DNA of 64,000 bases, from NCBI RefSeq assembly GCF_000472925.1, contig NZ_AXAS01000021.1, positions 1 through 64,000 on the forward strand. Direction: 5' to 3'. Every line of letters begins with the position of its first letter. Position 1 is the first letter of the stretch. Of this stretch, positions 60,623 to 64,000 are shown piece after piece. Under the pieces are notes generated by a model. The model did not search any database, was not told the DNA's origin, and saw nothing but the letters and a program-made list of their open reading frames with translations. This DNA comes from Bradyrhizobium sp. Ec3.3 (GTDB lineage: Bacteria; Pseudomonadota; Alphaproteobacteria; Rhizobiales; Xanthobacteraceae). Position numbers and translations under genes: made by a program.

Positions 60623-60715
60623 TCTTCTTCCTTGCCTCCTGAACGGCGACGTCGTTCACTTCTCGCCACAAACAAGCCCGCCGGTCAACTGCGGGCGCAA
60701 GCGGGAGGCTGGGAA

Positions 60716-61718
60716 ATGATGGGTGGATTGTCGGCCCGATTGCGCGGCTTTGTCACTGTGATTTGCGCACTGATCGGACTCGTTGCGTTCGCCGCACCGG
60801 GGACGAGCCAGTCATTCCCGTCGCGGCCGATCACGCTGGTGGTGCCGTTTGCGGCGGGCGGACCGACCGACACGCTGGCGCGGATTCTTGCCGAGCGGAT
60901 GGCGGCCGATCTTCGCGCAACGATCGTGGTGGAGAATGTGGTCGGCGCGTCCGGCAGCATCGCAGGCGCGCGCGTCGCGCGGGCAACCCCCGACGGTACC
61001 ACGATCACCATCGGTCATTGGGGCACGCACGTGCTGAACGGCGCGATCTACAAGCTCAGTTACGACGTGCTTGCCGATTTCGAACCGATCGCGCTGGTTG
61101 CCAGCGGGCCTCAGCTCATCGTCGGCAGGAAGACCCTGGAGGCCGGTAATCTCAAGGAGCTGATCGCCTGGCTGAAGGACAATCCGAACAAGGCGTCAGC
61201 CGGGACGGCCGGCGCTGGCTCCGGCGCGCACGTCGCCGGCGTGTTCTTCAAGACGAGGACCGGTACGGAATTCCAGTTCGTGCCCTATCGGGGCGCGGGT
61301 CCGGCCATGATCGACCTCGTAGCCGGGCAAATCGACCTGATGTTCGATCAGGCGTCGAATTCGTTGCCGCAGATCAAGAACGGAACGATCAAGGCGTTTG
61401 CAGTGACCTCGCCGACGCGACTTGCCGCCGCGCCTGATATTCCGACGGTCGACGAAGCGGGCCTCCCTGGCCTCTACATTTCCTACTGGCACGGGATTAT
61501 GGGCGCCGAAGAACACGCCCAGGGACGTCCTCGAGCGGCTCAACGCGGCAATCGTGGCCGCGCTCGCCGATCCAAAGGTCCGTCAGCGCTTTGCGGAGCT
61601 CGGTCAGGAAATCCCGCCACGCGAGCAGCAGGCTCCGGCCGCACTCGCAGCGTTCCAGAGCGCCGAGATCGACAAGTGGTGGCGTATCGTGAAGATCGCC
61701 GACATAAAGGCGGAATAG
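60716..61718 (+). pseudogene. Bug/TctC-family binding protein with apparent 1-bp frameshift
   Basis: From ATG 60716 the frame carries a signal peptide and the whole Bug-type start (FPSRPITLVVPFAAGGPTDTLARILAERM, VVENVVGASGSIAGARVARATPDG) up to YISYWHG. There the frame changes: LWAPKNTPRDVLERLNAAIVAAL, the normal continuation, is in the next frame and ends at TAG 61716-61718. One extra G in GGG at 61493-61495 accounts for it. Unless it is a sequencing error, the C-terminal quarter is lost. It could have been the missing TctC partner of the TctAB at 14088-16425, but they are 44 kb apart. Confidence 0.85.
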
Positions 61719-61825
61719 GGCGCGGCATTAACTTTTTGGCTGGCCTGATGCAGCCTGCGTCATTCTTCATCACACGTGCATCGCTGCGGTGCGAGATCAC
61801 AATCGGGTCTTGACCTGCAATGTCC

Positions 61826-61839
61826 TTGATCTCAATCAA
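61826..61839. promoter_or_regulatory. FixK/FNR-type box ahead of malic enzyme
   Basis: TTGATCTCAATCAA is a perfect TTGAT-N4-ATCAA palindrome, centred 57 bases before the start codon at 61890. That is the spacing of a directly activated promoter with a leader of about 16 bases. Confidence 0.65.
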
Positions 61840-61889
61840 GGGGTGGCGGACAATGTTTGTTCTGACAAAAGAAACTCTCGGGGGAATTC

Positions 61890-63554
61890 GTGAATAGACC
61901 TGACCGGGTCACCGCCCACTCAACGCCTTCCAGTTCGACGCCTTCCAGCTCGACGCGTGGCATGACGCTGCTCCGCGATCCCTTGCTCAACAAGGGCACC
62001 GCTTTCACCGAACAGGAACGTGCCGCACTCGGCCTGCGTGGCCTTTTGCCGCCTTGCGTGCTGACGATGCAGGACCAGGCGGAGCGCGTGCTGATCAACT
62101 TGCGCAATCTGCCGAGTGACCTTGAGAAGTATGTTGCGTTGAACGCGTTGCATGATCGCAACGAGGCGCTGTTCTTTCGCGTCGTCTGCGACAATATCGA
62201 CGAGATCCAGCCGCTGATCTACACGCCGACGGTCGGGCTCGCCTGCCAGAAATACGGCCTGATCTTCCAGCGTCCGCGCGGCATGTTCATCTCTTCGCGC
62301 GATCGCGGCCAGATCGCCGAGATTTTGAAGAACTGGCCTTATCCCGCCAAGTTGATCGTGGTGACCGATGGCGAACGGATTCTCGGCCTCGGCGATCTCG
62401 GTGCCAACGGCATGGGCATCCCGGTCGGCAAGCTCTCGCTCTATTCGGCCTGTGCCGGCGTGCATCCGGAGCAGTGCCTGCCGATCGTGCTCGACGTCGG
62501 CACCAACAATGAGGAGCTGCTGCGCGATCCCTATTATCTCGGTTTGCGCGAACGGCGCCTGACGGGCGAAGCCTATGACAGTTTCGTCGACGAGTTCATG
62601 CAGGCTGCGCGCAAGACGTTTCCGGGCGTGCTGATCCAGTTCGAGGATTTTGCCAACCACGCCGCGTTCAAGCTGTTGCACAAATACCGGGATGAGGCCT
62701 GCGTCTTCAACGACGACATCCAGGGCACGGCGGCGGTGGCGCTTGCCGGCCTGTTCTCGGCGCTGCGCGTCGGCGGCGGCAAGCTCAGGGACCAGCGCAT
62801 CCTGTTCCTCGGCGCGGGCGAGGCCGCGACCGGCATCGCCGATCTCGTGGTCTCGGCGATGATGGCGGAGGGCGCCTCCGAAGCCGAAGCGCTGATGCGC
62901 AACTGGCTGGTGGATTCCCGCGGCCTTGTCGTCAAGGGGCGGGCCGGCCTGTCCGGTCACAAGCTGCGCTACGCCCACGACCATGGGCAGATCGCCGACT
63001 TCCTCGCCGCGATCGAAACGCTGAAGCCGACCGCGATCATCGGCGTCGCGGCGGTCGGGGGCGCGTTCACGCCGGACGTGCTCAAGGCGATCGCGAAGCT
63101 CAACGCGCATCCGATCGTGTTCGCGCTCTCCAATCCCACCTCGAAGGCGGAGTGCTCGGCCGAGGACGCCTATCGCTACACCGAGGGCCGCGCGCTGTTC
63201 GCCTGCGGCAGTCCCTATGACCCGGTGACGCTCAACGGCAGAACGTTCGTCCCGCGCCAGGGCAACAACTCCTACATCTTCCCGGGCGTCGGCCTCGGCG
63301 TGATCGCCAGCCGGTCGCGCCTCGTGACCGACGAGATGTTCATGGCCGCCGCGCATTCGCTCGCTGATTGCGTCGGCAAGGACGATCTCGATCAGGGCAG
63401 CCTCTACCCGGCGCTGCCACGCATCCGCGAGGTCTCCGCCAAGATCGCCGCGGCGGTTGCGCAGGTCGCCTATCAACGCGGCCTTGCGGACGGGCCCGCG
63501 CCCAATGACGTGATGGGCCTCGTCCGGTCGCAGATGTACGAGCCGCATTACTGA
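61890..63554 (+). CDS. maeA: NAD-type malic enzyme
   Basis: 554 residues from GTG 61890. Oxidative decarboxylation of malate to pyruvate. Malic domain: YTPTVGLACQKYG, VVTDGERILGLGDLGANGMGIPVGKL and FEDFANHAAFKLL; NAD domain: FLGAGEAATGIADL and ALSNPTSKAECSAEDAY. The short N-terminal extension contains two SSSTP-like repeats encoded by a 15-base tandem repeat. Malate oxidation feeds nitrogen-fixing or low-oxygen metabolism in rhizobia, which fits the FixK-type box just upstream. It is not the MaeB-type with a C-terminal phosphotransacetylase-like domain. Confidence 0.95.
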   Translation: MNRPDRVTAHSTPSSSTPSSSTRGMTLLRDPLLNKGTAFTEQERAALGLRGLLPPCVLTMQDQAERVLINLRNLPSDLEKYVALNALHDRNEALFFRVVCDNIDEIQPLIYTPTVGLACQKYGLIFQRPRGMFISSRDRGQIAEILKNWPYPAKLIVVTDGERILGLGDLGANGMGIPVGKLSLYSACAGVHPEQCLPIVLDVGTNNEELLRDPYYLGLRERRLTGEAYDSFVDEFMQAARKTFPGVLIQFEDFANHAAFKLLHKYRDEACVFNDDIQGTAAVALAGLFSALRVGGGKLRDQRILFLGAGEAATGIADLVVSAMMAEGASEAEALMRNWLVDSRGLVVKGRAGLSGHKLRYAHDHGQIADFLAAIETLKPTAIIGVAAVGGAFTPDVLKAIAKLNAHPIVFALSNPTSKAECSAEDAYRYTEGRALFACGSPYDPVTLNGRTFVPRQGNNSYIFPGVGLGVIASRSRLVTDEMFMAAAHSLADCVGKDDLDQGSLYPALPRIREVSAKIAAAVAQVAYQRGLADGPAPNDVMGLVRSQMYEPHY

Positions 63555-63690
63555 CGGCTTCGCCCGCCCGCGCGGGCGGATCGGTCAGCACCCCGGCACT
63601 ATCTGAGGTGGAAACGCCGTTGCGCGGCGCGGCCGTATATGCGACGATCCGTAGCGTTACAAGAAACTTCCAGCCGCAAGGTCAGATACC

Positions 63691-64000
63691 ATGGACGATC
63701 GTTTGCCCGAACTGGGCGACCTCGAGCGCGAGGTCATGCAATTGGTTTGGGCTCATGGGCCGGTGACGGCCGAGGTCGTGCGTGAACGGTTGCCGCGCCG
63801 TCTCAAGGAGTCGACCGTCCGCACTGTCCTGCGCCGGCTGGAAGAAAAGGGCTACGCGCGGCACACTGTGGACGGACGCACCTATGTCTACCAGGCGGTC
63901 GAGCCCCGCGCACGCGTCGCCGCCAAGGCGGTCCAGCGCATCGTCGACTGGTTCTGCAACGGTTCGATCGAGGAGGTGCTGGTCGGCATGGTCGATAATG
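63691..64000 (+). CDS. BlaI/MecI/CopY-family repressor, 5' part (cut by window end)
   Basis: ATG 63691 opens MDDRLPELGDLEREVMQLVW and continues in frame to the edge (103 codons). Winged-helix elements are clear: GPVTAEVVRERL, KESTVRTVLRRLEEKGYARH and the wing TYVYQAVEPR. Such repressors are released by a BlaR1/MecR1-type protease, whose gene would be expected just beyond the window. The 3' end is missing. Confidence 0.9.
   Translation, partial: MDDRLPELGDLEREVMQLVWAHGPVTAEVVRERLPRRLKESTVRTVLRRLEEKGYARHTVDGRTYVYQAVEPRARVAAKAVQRIVDWFCNGSIEEVLVGMVDN

Noticed and set aside
61920..63548. Long minus-strand open frame opposite malic enzyme
   Set aside because: It mirrors the real gene in a GC-rich genome; the sequence is low-complexity His/Arg/Asp-rich with no family motif.

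Overview
The window looks like a chromosomal stretch of a Bradyrhizobium-type alphaproteobacterium. It has high GC and dense short intergenic gaps. It carries a circularly permuted two-piece tmRNA next to an alphaproteobacterial-type SspB gene, FixK/FNR-type TTGAT-N4-ATCAA boxes, an Irr-like iron box in front of feoAB, and several families of rhizobial palindromic repeats. No tRNA, rRNA, CRISPR array, prophage or conjugative gene was seen. The genus is inferred from these traits and from family resemblance, not from a database search.

Layout. 0-7 kb: a truncated IS5-type transposase, a DUF2336 protein, small membrane, secreted and unknown proteins (three with FixK-type boxes upstream), an NTF2-like protein and an alkaline-phosphatase-superfamily membrane enzyme. 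7-12.9 kb (minus strand): feoAB, a ribbon-helix-helix protein, a DUF4169 protein, a 36-residue small ORF behind a hairpin, fumC, sspB and ssrA. 12.9-16.5 kb: a split chromate transporter pair and tctB-tctA. 16.6-22.6 kb: thyA-GNAT-folA, then hflK-hflC-DUF2065-Do-type protease. 22.7-24.5 kb: divergent serB and miaA. 24.8-31.9 kb: a branched-chain amino acid locus with a promoter, an Ile/Leu/Val-rich leader peptide, an attenuator, ilvB, a threonine-dehydratase-like gene, ilvN, a methyltransferase, two exporters (the LysE one apparently frameshifted) and ilvC.

32-42.5 kb: a ferric-reductase-like membrane protein divergent from a TetR regulator over two matching operators, a second alkaline-phosphatase-superfamily membrane enzyme, an osmoprotectant ABC transporter with permease and binding protein fused, an SsuABC/TauABC-like importer with an inverted cupin gene inserted, and a Nudix protein. 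42.6-49.3 kb: a complete livKGFHM-type operon translationally coupled to a class III-like PPK2 and a patatin-like phospholipase. 49.4-57.6 kb: a phosphoester/sugar uptake module (RpiR regulator, HAD-IIA phosphatase, UgpC/A/E/B-like importer, metallophosphoesterase).

The divergent junction of that last module has been duplicated. An ECF-type sigma factor gene plus a decayed anti-sigma gene sits between two diverged direct repeats of about 310 bp. This is the most unusual architecture in the window. 58-64 kb: an MscS-family channel, a TctC-like binding protein with an apparent 1-bp frameshift, a malic enzyme with a FixK box at activating distance, and the start of a BlaI/MecI regulator cut by the window end.

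Most genes are housekeeping or transport. The points most worth checking are the sigma-factor insertion, the ssrA-sspB linkage, the ilv attenuator, the hairpin-masked small ORF, the liv-ppk2-patatin coupling, and the set of oxygen-type regulatory boxes.
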